NCBI GenBank assembly: GCA_934513205.1
Contig: CAKSWU010000043.1
Coordinates: forward strand, 1-8,021
DNA: 8,021 nt
Direction of reading: 5' to 3'
DNA from: an uncultured Faecalibacterium sp.
GTDB taxonomy: Bacteria > Bacillota > Clostridia > Oscillospirales > Ruminococcaceae
This document shows, in pieces, positions 1-6,923 of this stretch (position 1 is its first letter; every line of letters starts with the position of its first letter). A program made the translations under genes and the position numbers. Under the pieces are notes generated by a model, which saw only the letters and a program-made list of their open reading frames with translations, was not told the DNA's origin and searched no databases.

Positions 1-290
1 TCCCCGCAAGGGGACGGAAACGCTTCATAGCTCGTTGCCATCTCGATGACAGCATCATTTCAACTTATCCCCGCAAGGGGACGGAAACATTGAAGTGCCA
101 GCCGGTGAACCTGCTGATGCAAGAATTTCAACTTATCCCCGCAAGGGGACGGAAACTTGGTATCCATAATATTTCCTCCTTATGGATCATAGATTTCAAC
201 TTATCCCCGCAAGGGGACGGAAACCGGCCGGTCAGAACCATATAGACAACACCATTCTATTTCAACTTATCCCCGCAAGGGGACAAAAAA
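1..290 (+). CRISPR. Type III CRISPR array, leader-distal end (partial at left edge)
   Basis: Three complete identical 32-nt repeats lie at 57-88, 125-156 and 193-224. A partial copy (its last 21 nt) is at 1-21 and a degenerate copy at 259-290. The bases flanking the repeat differ at every copy, which fixes its length at 32. Spacers are 22-56 (35 nt), 89-124 (36), 157-192 (36) and 225-258 (34), unrelated to each other and in the size range usual for type III. Each repeat has a hairpin CCCC-GCAA-GGGG with a GNRA tetraloop, followed by ACGGAAAC. Cas6 cutting at the 3' base of that stem would leave ACGGAAAC as the 8-nt crRNA 5' handle, as known for Csm systems. The handle position and the decayed last repeat both say transcription is on the + strand, with the leader left of the window. 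Short reading frames across this region are artefacts of the repeats. Confidence 0.98.
259..290 (+). repeat. Degenerate terminal CRISPR repeat
   Basis: The first 26 nt (259-284) match the repeat perfectly, including the hairpin. The last six bases GGAAAC are replaced by AAAAAA (285-290). The 8-nt handle is therefore destroyed and no spacer follows. Decay of the last repeat marks the trailer end of an array. The replaced bases double as the upstream A-tract of the adjoining terminator. Confidence 0.93.
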
Positions 291-319
291 CTCCGCATCA
301 AAAAAGATGCGGAGTTTTT
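285..319 (+). terminator. Intrinsic terminator ending the CRISPR array, probably bidirectional
   Basis: A perfect 9-bp stem pairs CTCCGCATC (291-299) with GATGCGGAG (306-314) around an AAAAAA loop and is followed by TTTTT (315-319). Upstream it is preceded by AAAAAA (285-290), so the opposite strand also shows stem plus T-tract. It should stop the pre-crRNA transcript before the cas operon and could block antisense transcription entering the array. No minus-strand gene is seen that would need it. Confidence 0.9.
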
Positions 320-400
320 CTTTTGCAAACCTTAACTCTTTGTTTTCCGTGGGCTATTCCTCTATGAACAGAGCTGCTGCGGCATTTTCTCTGCCATGGC

Positions 401-429
401 TTTTGTATTGCGACAAAATGTGCTATAAT
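401..429 (+). promoter_or_regulatory. Probable promoter of the csm operon
   Basis: A perfect -10 TATAAT (424-429) is preceded by TG one base upstream (421-422), an extended -10. The -35 is weak: TTTTGT (401-406) at 17 bp, or TTGTAT (403-408) at 15 bp. The predicted transcript start is near 436, giving an untranslated leader of about 85 nt before cas10. The stretch from 320 to 520 is AT-rich compared with the flanking genes and contains no convincing gene. A small inverted repeat, ATTGTG (481-486) with CACAAT (496-501), lies just before the ribosome site. Confidence 0.7.
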
Positions 430-505
430 AGAGCCAATTCCAAGCATCTCTTACAAAATACACAAACGCATTTTTTATTTATTGTGCAATTCTTCCACAA
501 TTTGT

Positions 506-514
506 AAAGGAGAT
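506..514 (+). promoter_or_regulatory. Ribosome binding site that fixes the cas10 start at a TTG
   Basis: AAAGGAGAT at 506-514 is a strong Shine-Dalgarno sequence whose GGAG ends 8 nt before TTG at 521. The same frame is open back to a TTG at 482, but that upstream codon has no ribosome site and would put the Shine-Dalgarno inside the gene. The extra 13 residues also do not look like the start of a Cas10 protein. Confidence 0.85.
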
Positions 515-520
515 GGTATT

Positions 521-2929
521 TTGAACGTTCTCACCCTGCAGTCCACCTACGGCGGGCTGCTGCACGACACCGGCAAAGCGGTGTACCGTGCCGGTGGGCA
601 GCGCGGCAGCCACGGGGAGCAGGGCTGCCAGTTTTTGCGCGGTGTTTTGTCCGGCGCAGACTGGGCCCCGGTTCTGGACTGTGTGCGTTACCACCACGCC
701 GCCGCGCTGCGCGGTGCTGCAAAAACACTGCCGGCCGATTCCCCGGCATATCTGGTCTATCTGGCCAACCTGCTTTCCGGCGCGGCTGACCGCCGGGAGA
801 CCGAAGGCGAAAGCGATGCCTACCGGCGGGAGCTTCCGCTGGATGCGGTGTTCACCCACCTGAACGGTTCCCACCCCGGCTGGATGATGCCTGCACAGCC
901 GCAGGACGGCAGCCTGAAGCTGCCGCAGAAGTCCCAGCCGCTTTCCGCTGCCGTCTACGCCGAAGCCGTGCGCACGCTGGAAGCGCAGCTGCCGCAGCTG
1001 CAGCCCCAGCCGGAGCAGCTCGGCAAGCTGCTGGGGCTGCTGGAAACGCAGCTTGGCTGTTTCCCGTCCAGCATCTATCCCGGGGACGGCGCGGATATTT
1101 CCCTGTTCGACCACGCCAAGACCACCGCAGCCATTGCGGCGTGCCTTAGCGAATATGTGCAGGCAAACCACATCACAGACCTGCGCAAAGCCCTTTTTGA
1201 ACAGCAGGAAGATTTTTGCCGGAAGGACGTTTTTCTGCTTTACACCGCCGATTTTTCCCGCATCCAGAAGTTCCTTTATACCGTCCACACCGAAAACGCC
1301 CTGCGCTCCCTGCGCAGCCGGTCGTTCTTTCTGGAGCTGCTCATGGAGCACTATCTGGACGAGCTTCTGGCCGGGTGCGGCGTGTCCCGCGCCAACTTGA
1401 TTTACAGCGGCGGCGGGCACTGCTATGTGCTGCTGCCCAACACTGCCGCTGTGGCCGATACCCTGACCCGGTGGAACCGGCAGTTCAACCGCTGGCTGCA
1501 GCAGCAGTTCGGCACCCAGCTGTTTCTGGCCAACGCATGGACGCCCTGCTCCGGCAACGACCTGACCAACACCCCCGCCCAGAGCAGCCCCTATAAGGAG
1601 CTGTTCCGCCGGGTGAACCGGCTGCTGGAACAGCACAAATTCCATCGCTACACCGCCGAAGATCTGCGCCTGCTGAACGATACCGCCGCTTACCCGGACG
1701 GCCGGGAATGCAAGGTGTGCGGCACCAGCGCCGCCCTTTCGGGCGAGCTTTGCCCGTGGTGCAGGCTGTTTGCGGAGTTTTCCTACAAGATCCAGCACAA
1801 GAGCGTTCTGGTGGTAAGCCGCCAGCCCTCGGCAGCCGATGACTGCACGCTGCCCACGCTGGACGGCAGCGGAGCCTACCTGACCACGACCGACCGGGCT
1901 GCGGCGCAAAAGCGCCTTGCTTCCGGCGAACCGATCCTGCGGATATACACCAAAAACACACCGTACAGCGATCTTTCTTCCTCTACCAACCTGTATGTGG
2001 GCGATTACGCCGCCAGCAACAGTATGGAAGAACTGGCCCAGCAGTCTGCGGGCGTGCGCCGCATTGCGGTCTGCCGCATGGATGTGGACAACCTCGGCCA
2101 TGCCTTCATCTCCGGTTTTGAACAGGAGAACGAAAAAGACCCGGTGCGGCGGATGCGCTATGTCAACCTGTCCCGCACCTCGGCGTTCTCCCGGCAGATG
2201 TCCCTGTTCTTCAAGGGCTACATCAACGGCATTCTGGAGGGTTTGCAGGTAAGCATCGTCTATGCCGGCGGCGATGACGTGTTCCTTGTGGGCGCATGGA
2301 GCGATGTTCTGGAAGCCGCGCAGCGCATCCAGCGCAATCTGACCGCCTTTTCCTGCGGGGCGCTGACCCTCAGCGCAGGCATCGGCATCTTCGATGACCA
2401 TTACCCCATCCGGCTTTCTGCCGAGGAGACCGCCGCACTAGAGGAAGCCGCCAAGCATCTGCCCGGCAAAAATGCCGTGGCGCTGTTCATGCCGGAGCGC
2501 AAAGCCGTCCGGGATGCAAAGGGCAATCTGCTGGTGCAGCCGGAGCAGGGGCATACCTATGCGTGGGACACCTTCCGCACAGCGGTGCTGGAAGAAAAGG
2601 TAGGCTGTTTGCAGCGCTTCTTCCAAGCCTATGACCGCAGCTGCGCAGACAAAGGCGAGACCCCGCGCGGAAACTCCATGCTCTACAATCTGCTGGCGCT
2701 GCTGCGGGAAGCGGAGAACGACCGCATCAACCTTGCGCGGTATGCCTATCTGCTGGCGCGGCTCTCCCCCAAAAAGAGCGCGCCGGACTATCCGATCTAC
2801 GAGCAATTTTCTCACAGCATGATGGATTGGGCTTTAGACGCCGTGCAGCGTCACCAGCTCATCACCGCGATCTACATTTATGTGTATCAGAACAGAAAGG
2901 GTGGCGACACAGATGGCAGAATGGAATAA
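521..2929 (+). CDS. cas10: Cas10/Csm1, large subunit of the type III-A effector (HD nuclease and cyclic oligoadenylate synthase)
   Basis: The product has 802 residues from a TTG start, a normal length for Csm1. The N-terminal HD domain shows His15-Asp16 (LLHDTGK), His31 and His58-His59, followed by SGAADRR near residue 90. The first palm domain includes YTADFSRIQKF (241-251) and the SGGGH motif (296-300). A zinc-ribbon has Cys397, Cys400, Cys411 and Cys414. The second palm has MDVDNLG (520-526) and the active-site motif YAGGDD (581-586), with GGDD intact. In this family the complex, once bound to target RNA, uses the palm to turn ATP into cyclic oligoadenylate, and the HD domain can cut single-stranded DNA. 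Oddity: position 83 is Asn, where I recall many Csm1 proteins having Asp (ADNIASG-type motif), so HD activity is less certain than synthase activity. The gene leads the operon and overlaps csm2 by 17 bp. Confidence 0.97.
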   Translation: MNVLTLQSTYGGLLHDTGKAVYRAGGQRGSHGEQGCQFLRGVLSGADWAPVLDCVRYHHAAALRGAAKTLPADSPAYLVYLANLLSGAADRRETEGESDAYRRELPLDAVFTHLNGSHPGWMMPAQPQDGSLKLPQKSQPLSAAVYAEAVRTLEAQLPQLQPQPEQLGKLLGLLETQLGCFPSSIYPGDGADISLFDHAKTTAAIAACLSEYVQANHITDLRKALFEQQEDFCRKDVFLLYTADFSRIQKFLYTVHTENALRSLRSRSFFLELLMEHYLDELLAGCGVSRANLIYSGGGHCYVLLPNTAAVADTLTRWNRQFNRWLQQQFGTQLFLANAWTPCSGNDLTNTPAQSSPYKELFRRVNRLLEQHKFHRYTAEDLRLLNDTAAYPDGRECKVCGTSAALSGELCPWCRLFAEFSYKIQHKSVLVVSRQPSAADDCTLPTLDGSGAYLTTTDRAAAQKRLASGEPILRIYTKNTPYSDLSSSTNLYVGDYAASNSMEELAQQSAGVRRIAVCRMDVDNLGHAFISGFEQENEKDPVRRMRYVNLSRTSAFSRQMSLFFKGYINGILEGLQVSIVYAGGDDVFLVGAWSDVLEAAQRIQRNLTAFSCGALTLSAGIGIFDDHYPIRLSAEETAALEEAAKHLPGKNAVALFMPERKAVRDAKGNLLVQPEQGHTYAWDTFRTAVLEEKVGCLQRFFQAYDRSCADKGETPRGNSMLYNLLALLREAENDRINLARYAYLLARLSPKKSAPDYPIYEQFSHSMMDWALDAVQRHQLITAIYIYVYQNRKGGDTDGRME

Positions 2930-3443
2930 CAATGGCCGAGGCTATGGCGGCGGCTATAACAACAGCCGGGGCGGATATAACAACAGCTACAACGGGAACC
3001 GCAGCTCTTCCAGCAGCTATAACAACCGCGGCGGCTACGGTCAGCAAAAGGAGCTCCCGCCGGAGATCACGCCAAAAAAGGTGCCGGAAGATTATGTGGA
3101 CGAAGCCGAGCGCATCATGCGCAAACTGATGAGCGGCGGCAAGACCGTGACCACCAGCAAGATCCGCAACCTGCTGAGCCTTGTGACCGATATCTATAAC
3201 AAAGAAAGCATCCGCACTGAGGACAAGCTGCAATCAGACAGCGTGGTCAAGCTCAACCTGATGCGGGTGCGTGTGGCTTATGAGTGCGGGCGCGATGATA
3301 CCGTAAAAAGCTTTGTGGCGCAGACGAACCTGCTGGAATACCTTAAGGGCATTTCCACCGACCGTGCGGATCTGATCCGTTTTGCACACTACATGGAAGC
3401 GCTGGTCGCTTTCCACCGCTACTTTGGCGGCAAGGAGGGGTAA
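2913..3443 (+). CDS. csm2: Csm2 (Cas11 small subunit) with an unusual low-complexity N-terminal tail
   Basis: The product has 176 residues. The core from about residue 57 is a recognisable Csm2: YVDEAERIMRKL, then TTSKIRNLLSLVTDIY, LMRVRVAYECGRDD, and the C-terminal YMEALVAFHRYFGG. Csm2 is the helical small subunit that lines the crRNA-target duplex in the Csm complex. Residues 4-45 before the core are almost entirely Gly, Asn, Tyr, Ser and Arg, with RGY and RGG motifs, so the protein is longer than the 120-150 residues usual for the family. The ATG at 2913 is preceded by AAAGGGTGG (2896-2904). A GTG at about 3081, near the core, has no properly spaced ribosome site, so the tail appears to be translated. 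The start lies 17 bp inside cas10, implying coupled translation. The csm3 ribosome site sits in the last codons of csm2. Confidence 0.93.
   Translation: MAEWNNNGRGYGGGYNNSRGGYNNSYNGNRSSSSSYNNRGGYGQQKELPPEITPKKVPEDYVDEAERIMRKLMSGGKTVTTSKIRNLLSLVTDIYNKESIRTEDKLQSDSVVKLNLMRVRVAYECGRDDTVKSFVAQTNLLEYLKGISTDRADLIRFAHYMEALVAFHRYFGGKEG
2955..3038 (+). repeat. Degenerate 21-nt (7-codon) tandem repeat inside csm2
   Basis: Four in-frame 21-nt units encode YNNSRGG (2955-2975), YNNSYNG (2976-2996), NRSSSSS (2997-3017) and YNNRGGY (3018-3038). Units 1 and 2 share TATAACAACAGC exactly. Unit 4 shares TATAACAAC, in register. Unit 3 is clearly diverged. The period is seen directly. That the tail grew by slippage or duplication is inference. 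Confidence 0.7.
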
Positions 3444-3445
3444 TT

Positions 3446-4120
3446 ATGTATGGTAAAATTCTGATCCGGTGTGACCTGATCGTGCGCACCGGTATGCACA
3501 TCGGCGGTTCCTCTGCGTTTTCTGCCATCGGTGCTGTGGACAGCCCGGTGGTGCGCGACTGCTATACCGGTCTGCCCATCGTGCCCGGCAGCAGCCTGAA
3601 GGGCAAGCTGCGCACTCTGCTGGCCCGCAGCGTATATCAGGATATAGACGCAATGGCAAAAGCCGGTAATTGCAACAAGGACCCCGAGCAGATCCTGCGC
3701 CTGTTCGGTGCCTCGGAGCCGGTGCGCCGTTCCCGCCTGCAATTTGCAGACGCCTTCCTGACCAACGAAAAAGCGCTTTCCAACGTAGGCGTGACCGAGG
3801 TCAAGACCGAAAACGCGATCTCCCGTGCAACCTCTGTGGCCAATCCCCGCCAGATCGAGCGCGTGATCGCCGGTGCAGCCTTTGGCGTCAGCATCGTTTA
3901 CGATGTCACCGACCCGGCACAGGTGGAGGAAGATCTTGCCCTGCTGGCCAAGGGCATGAAGCTGCTGCAGATGGATTATCTGGGCGGTCACGGCTCCCGC
4001 GGCAGCGGCCGCGTCAGCCTGAAAAACTTTGCGCTGGAAAGCTACGGCGCACCGGTGGAGCTTGACAGCCTGAAAGCCCTCTTTGATGAGGTGGACAGCT
4101 ATGAACTATTTTCTGTTTAA
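3446..4120 (+). CDS. csm3: Csm3 (Cas7 family), target-RNA-cutting backbone subunit
   Basis: The product has 224 residues, the usual Csm3 length. Several copies form the helical backbone on the crRNA, and each cuts bound target RNA at 6-nt intervals. The catalytic Asp is Asp32 in IGAVDSPVVRD, equivalent to Asp32/Asp33 in characterised Csm3 proteins, so RNase activity should be intact. Other family marks are VPGSSLKGKLR (46-56) and the glycine-rich YLGGHGSRGSGRV (178-190). A strong ribosome site, AAGGAGGGG (3432-3440), overlaps the end of csm2. The ATG follows the csm2 stop by only 2 nt, and the last 20 bp overlap csm4. Confidence 0.97.
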   Translation: MYGKILIRCDLIVRTGMHIGGSSAFSAIGAVDSPVVRDCYTGLPIVPGSSLKGKLRTLLARSVYQDIDAMAKAGNCNKDPEQILRLFGASEPVRRSRLQFADAFLTNEKALSNVGVTEVKTENAISRATSVANPRQIERVIAGAAFGVSIVYDVTDPAQVEEDLALLAKGMKLLQMDYLGGHGSRGSGRVSLKNFALESYGAPVELDSLKALFDEVDSYELFSV

Positions 4121-5066
4121 GCTTCAGTTCGACACCGCCGTACATTTCGGCGGCTCGGACTCCGCATTGTCGCTCTACACCTCCGAGGAGACGTTGCGGG
4201 CAGATACCCTGTTTTCCGCGCTTTGCCATGAGACGCTTGTCCAGCAGGGAGAAGCTGCACTGGAGCGGCTATGCGAAAGCGTCCGGCAGGGCAAACTCCT
4301 GTTCAGCGATACGATGCCGTGGTACGGCGAAACGCTCTACCTGCCCAAGCCCATTGCTGCATCGGAATCCACCGAGGAGGTGGAGACCACCCTGCGCAAA
4401 AAGGTCAAAAAGATGGCTTGGATCCCTGTGCTGGCCTTCGACCGCTATGCCAAAAGCCTGCACGCAGGGCATTTTACGCCTGATGACCAGCCGGAAAGCT
4501 TTGGCACGCATTACGAGCAGACCAAGGCCGCTGTCCCCATGCAGGGGGACACCATGCCGTATCAGGTAGGGCTATTCCGGTTCGCGCCGGACTGCGGGCT
4601 GTATTTCCTCTGCGGCCTTGCAGAGAATGGGCAGGATAAAGCGCTGGAGCACCTGCTGGACGGGCTGGGTGCCACCGGGATCGGCGGCAAGGTCAGCGCC
4701 GGTTACGGCAAATTTCATGTGGTGCAAAAGCGCTGCCTGAATACGTCCTCTGACGCGCAGACCAAGTGGCTGTACCGTGCGCTTTCTGCCAACCGCGCGC
4801 CCTATCTGCTGCTGACTACCAGCCTGCCGCAGGCGGATGAGCTGGACAGCGCGCTGCAAGACGCCTCTTTCCAGCTGGTGCGCCGCAGCGGCTTTATGGC
4901 CTCGGATCGCGTGGAAACGCCGCTGAAGAAAAAAACGCAGTATGTCCTTGCCGCCGGTTCTGTGCTGCAGCACCCCTATCAGGGGGCGCTGTACGATGTC
5001 TGCCTGACCGATACGCACCCGGCATACCGTTATTCCAAACCGATCTTGATGGGGGTGACATTATGA
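4101..5066 (+). CDS. csm4: Csm4 (Cas5 family), subunit holding the crRNA 5' handle
   Basis: The product has 321 residues, close to the usual Csm4 length. In the complex Csm4 caps the backbone, binds the 8-nt crRNA 5' handle and contacts Cas10. Family marks are VHFGGSDS near residue 13, ADTLFSALCHE, LFSDTMPW, LYLPKP, the glycine-rich loop LGATGIGGKVSAGYGKF (189-205), LLLTTSLPQ, and the C-terminal AAGSVL and YRYSKPILMGV. The ATG at 4101 is preferred over an upstream ATG at 4083: GAGGTGG (4088-4094) is correctly spaced for it, and MNYFLFKLQF is a typical ferredoxin-fold first strand. The gene starts 20 bp inside csm3, and its TGA overlaps the csm5 ATG in ATGA. Confidence 0.95.
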   Translation: MNYFLFKLQFDTAVHFGGSDSALSLYTSEETLRADTLFSALCHETLVQQGEAALERLCESVRQGKLLFSDTMPWYGETLYLPKPIAASESTEEVETTLRKKVKKMAWIPVLAFDRYAKSLHAGHFTPDDQPESFGTHYEQTKAAVPMQGDTMPYQVGLFRFAPDCGLYFLCGLAENGQDKALEHLLDGLGATGIGGKVSAGYGKFHVVQKRCLNTSSDAQTKWLYRALSANRAPYLLLTTSLPQADELDSALQDASFQLVRRSGFMASDRVETPLKKKTQYVLAAGSVLQHPYQGALYDVCLTDTHPAYRYSKPILMGVTL

Positions 5067-6148
5067 TCCAGCAGGATTATCTGCAGATCTTTGATCTTAC
5101 TCTGAACGTATGGGCACCTCTGTTTATCGGCAACGGCGGCAGCTATACCAAAAAAGAGTATCTGTATAACACCCGCAGCGGAAAAGTTTCCTTTCTGGAT
5201 GAGCAGAAATTTTTCACCTTTCTGGCAGAGCGCGGGCTGATCGACCGGTACACCCAGTTCATGCTCAGCGAGCAATCCAATCTCTGGGCGTTTCTGACCA
5301 AAGACTGCGGCGTTTCTGATGCGGAGCTGAAAACCCTGACCCGCTATCAGATCGAGGTAGGCGATGCTCTGGATGCCGAGCACTCGCTGAAAGAGATCCA
5401 CGCGTTCCAGCGTGACGCACAGGGGCGTGCTTACATCCCCGGCAGCAGCATCAAAGGTGCGCTGCGCACCGCTTGGCTCCTGCAGGCTGTACTGGCCGAC
5501 CAGAGTACCGGGCACAGCCTTGCCCCCCGCCGCGCCACCTTTCCGGAAGAGAACTACGTCAACAAGCTGCGTCTGCGCACGCTGAAAGACGGCAGCATCG
5601 CTTCGGACGCCGTCAACAGCATTTTCCGTGGCATTCAGGTCTCCGACAGCCTCCCCATCCCGGACAACTGCATGATGCTGGCTGGAAAAACGGACTCTGC
5701 CACGGATGGCGGGACCCACAGCATCAACCTCTGCCGGGAATGCGCCGCACCGGGCACAGCCATCCGGTTCAAGCTGACGCTGGATCAGTCGGTGCTGAAG
5801 GGGCGTATCACCAAAGAGTCCCTTCTGGAAGCCATTCAGCAGTTTGATGCTTATTACGAGCAGACATACAGCACGCACTTCACCCCGCCGCGCGGTGCAG
5901 TCAACCTGCCGCAGCAGCCGCACCTGATCCTTGGCGGCGGTTCCGGCTTTTTTGCCAAGTCGCTGGCGTACCCTTATCTGGGCGAAGAAGCGGGGCTGCG
6001 CTGGACGGCAGAGCAAATGGCACAGATGTTCCGCAAGCACGGGCATGAGCGCGATATCGAAAAAGGCGTCTCCCCGCACACCATGAAATATGCCCGCTTT
6101 CGCGGCCGGGTCTATCCCTATGGATATTGCGGGGTGAATATCCTATGA
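5063..6148 (+). CDS. csm5: Csm5 (Cas7 family), crRNA 3'-end capping subunit
   Basis: The product has 361 residues, as usual for Csm5. In type III-A complexes Csm5 sits at the crRNA 3' end and is needed for crRNA maturation, in part by recruiting host nucleases. Family marks are the N-terminal strand LNVWAPLFIGNGG, YIPGSSIKGALRTA (124-137), the glycine-rich GGGSGFF (291-297) and the C-terminal HTMKYARFRG segment. A CxxC pair is seen at Cys224 and Cys227, with unknown significance. The ribosome site is GGGGGTGA (5051-5058). The start shares ATGA with the csm4 stop, and the end shares ATGA with the cas6 start, so translation is probably coupled. Confidence 0.94.
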   Translation: MIQQDYLQIFDLTLNVWAPLFIGNGGSYTKKEYLYNTRSGKVSFLDEQKFFTFLAERGLIDRYTQFMLSEQSNLWAFLTKDCGVSDAELKTLTRYQIEVGDALDAEHSLKEIHAFQRDAQGRAYIPGSSIKGALRTAWLLQAVLADQSTGHSLAPRRATFPEENYVNKLRLRTLKDGSIASDAVNSIFRGIQVSDSLPIPDNCMMLAGKTDSATDGGTHSINLCRECAAPGTAIRFKLTLDQSVLKGRITKESLLEAIQQFDAYYEQTYSTHFTPPRGAVNLPQQPHLILGGGSGFFAKSLAYPYLGEEAGLRWTAEQMAQMFRKHGHERDIEKGVSPHTMKYARFRGRVYPYGYCGVNIL

Positions 6149-6897
6149 TCCAGCAGTTTCAGCTTGTTTTAGCGCCGCCCACGGGGGTACGCGTCCCGCA
6201 GGCATGGGCTTACCGCCTGTATGGCTGGCTGATGGCGCAGCTTCCGGCAGACGTTGGCGATGCCCTGCATCTGCAAGGGGAGCACCCCATTGCGCATTTC
6301 CTGCATTTTTCGCCGGAAAAACAGGCGCTGGTCTGGACGGTCAACCTGCTGAACGAGGCAGTCCGGCAGAGCGTTTCTCCCCTTCTGACGTCTGTAAAGG
6401 AGATCCCGCTGCACGAACTGACCCTGCCGGTCGCAGAAGTCCGTGTTTCCCCGGCGGTCTCTGCCGCAGAACTGATCCGCTTTGGCCGTTCCTGCGGCGA
6501 AAACCGCGCAAAGCTTGTTTTTCTGTCGCCCTGTGCCTTCAAGCAGTCCGGCCGCTATGCTATTTTTCCGCAGGAATCGCTGCTTTTGCAAAGCCTGACT
6601 GCGCATTGGAACACCGCTTTCCCGGAATACGCCCTTACGGATGATGATGCCCTGCTGGCCTTACAGCAGGGACTGCATATCGTGGACTACAACCTGCGCA
6701 CCACACGTTATCCGCTAAAGGAAACACGCATCCCGTCCTTTCAGGGCAGCGTAACGGTCGAAGCGCACCTTGCGCCGCCGCTTCTGGAGCTTTGGAACGC
6801 ACTGCTTTCTTTTGCGCCCTACGGCGGGGTCGGCATCAAAACGACCCTTGGTATGGGCGGCACAGCCTTTTTCAGCGGGCGCACCGGTGCGCCGTAA
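6145..6897 (+). CDS. cas6: Cas6, pre-crRNA endoribonuclease
   Basis: The product has 250 residues. Cas6 binds the repeat hairpin and cuts at its 3' base, leaving the ACGGAAAC handle on each crRNA. The clearest mark is the C-terminal glycine-rich loop APYGGVGIKTTLGMGG (224-239), which matches the Cas6 GhGxKTxxGhG pattern. The N-terminal half reads as a ferredoxin-like fold (FQLVLAPP, then a helix). His42 and His47 in LHLQGEHPIAH are candidate catalytic histidines, but I cannot choose between them by eye. The first half is diverged. The ATG at 6145 is chosen over an upstream TTG at 6127 because GGGGTGA (6131-6137) precedes it and it forms an ATGA overlap with csm5. It is the last gene of the operon. 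Confidence 0.92.
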   Translation: MIQQFQLVLAPPTGVRVPQAWAYRLYGWLMAQLPADVGDALHLQGEHPIAHFLHFSPEKQALVWTVNLLNEAVRQSVSPLLTSVKEIPLHELTLPVAEVRVSPAVSAAELIRFGRSCGENRAKLVFLSPCAFKQSGRYAIFPQESLLLQSLTAHWNTAFPEYALTDDDALLALQQGLHIVDYNLRTTRYPLKETRIPSFQGSVTVEAHLAPPLLELWNALLSFAPYGGVGIKTTLGMGGTAFFSGRTGAP

Positions 6898-6923
6898 AAG
6901 CGCCAATTTACAACAAACAAAAT

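Noticed and set aside
182..507. Two small plus-strand open frames over the array end and the cas10 upstream gap
   Set aside because: One is translated CRISPR repeat sequence. The other runs through the terminator and the promoter -10, and its peptide has no recognisable features or ribosome site.
479..2401. 640-codon open frame on the minus strand across cas10
   Set aside because: It is antisense to a clear Cas10 with all motifs. Its composition (Ala, Gly, Gln, Val and His rich) is what the reverse strand of GC-rich codons gives, and no domain is recognisable.
5030..6079. 349-codon minus-strand open frame across csm5
   Set aside because: It is a shadow of csm5. It has no recognisable domain, and csm5 shows family motifs and operon spacing on the other strand.
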